Assembly: GCA_047630175.1 (NCBI GenBank)
Contig: JBLHVI010000027.1
Span: forward strand, 1 to 42,153
Source: UBA4582 sp047630175
GTDB lineage: Bacteria > Pseudomonadota > Gammaproteobacteria > Pseudomonadales > Azotimanducaceae
Length of the DNA: 42,153 bases
Direction of reading: 5' to 3'
In this document: piece by piece, positions 41,924 to 42,153 of the stretch
How the letters are laid out: each line of letters starts with the position of its first letter
Position numbering within the stretch: position 1 is the stretch's first letter
Made by a program: the position numbers and the translations under genes
Notes under the pieces: generated by a model
Told to the model about the DNA's origin: nothing
The model's input: only the letters and a program-made list of their open reading frames with translations
Database searches by the model: none

Positions 41924-42153
41924 GGTTTGAAAATCTTTAGAGTGTAGATTTGTGCTTTGCGCTGGTGAGAGGTCCGCAGTGTGCTGATGCCTGCAGTCCT
42001 TGAACATCTGCGTGGCTCGATCCCCTTCTGGGCACGATCTCAATGCGCGTAGCGGACGGAAATAAAGCCCCCGTTGCCTGTGCGAAACAGACGCCATTCG
42101 AGCGAATCACAGACTCAGCTGAAGCCTAAATCAAAGCCTGTGTCATTCGGTCT
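41924..42153. other. right-end stretch without a recognised gene
   Basis: No convincing gene is visible. GTCCGC (41972-41977) and GCGGAC (42052-42057) are complementary 80 bases apart, and smaller repeats lie between. On the minus strand a frame open at the window edge stops at 42115-42117 after 12 residues (ending TGFDLGFS), which could be the tail of a gene coming in from the right, but that is too little to call. Confidence 0.4.

Overview
The window is a conserved housekeeping segment of a gammaproteobacterial chromosome, roughly half GC. The order smpB, ratA, rnfH, bamE, fur, recN, grpE, dnaK, dnaJ, dapB, carA, carB, greA, yhbY, rlmE, ftsH, folP, glmM, tpiA, secG, tRNA-Leu, tRNA-fMet, rimP, nusA, infB, rbfA, truB, rpsO, pnp is close to the one I know from Pseudomonas. 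Three departures stand out: a chemoreceptor plus a sodium-symporter gene between smpB and ratA, hrcA between recN and grpE, and tamAB between greA and yhbY. A pseudomonad-related, possibly marine, lineage that keeps HrcA is the best guess. The placement rests on gene order and protein resemblance only.

Layout. 1-2121: the end of a sensor histidine kinase, an empty 444-bp stretch, then ssrA (tmRNA) and smpB on the minus strand, which together rescue stalled ribosomes. 2122-5138: a membrane chemoreceptor and an NSS-family transporter. 5144-8490: ratA and rnfH, convergent bamE, divergent fur, and recN on the minus strand. 8611-13846: the heat-shock cluster hrcA-grpE-dnaK-dnaJ, with a clear sigma-32-type promoter before grpE. 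13899-19909: dapB, carA-carB (carbamoyl phosphate for arginine and pyrimidines) and greA. 19936-25259: tamA-tamB, the outer-membrane translocation module. 25326-28501: divergent yhbY and rlmE, then ftsH and its terminator. 28698-32263: folP, glmM, tpiA, secG. 32374-41923: two tRNAs, then rimP-nusA-infB-rbfA-truB-rpsO-pnp, covering ribosome maturation, transcription elongation, translation initiation and RNA decay, closed by a strong terminator.

I found no clearly new multi-gene system, CRISPR array, insertion sequence or prophage. The unusual material is mostly in leaders and intergenic gaps: a terminator with an overlapping 37-codon reading frame before carA, which resembles pyrBI attenuation; four perfect 16-bp repeats before glmM whose last mini-reading frame ends on the glmM start codon; a terminator and duplicated motif before rimP; nested or mutually exclusive hairpins before pnp and infB; and a palindrome centred on the smpB -10 box. 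Protein-level oddities are replacement of two usually conserved histidines in CarA, a Gln in the FtsH Walker A loop, an initiator tRNA with a U1/U72 mismatch, and many TTG or GTG start codons.
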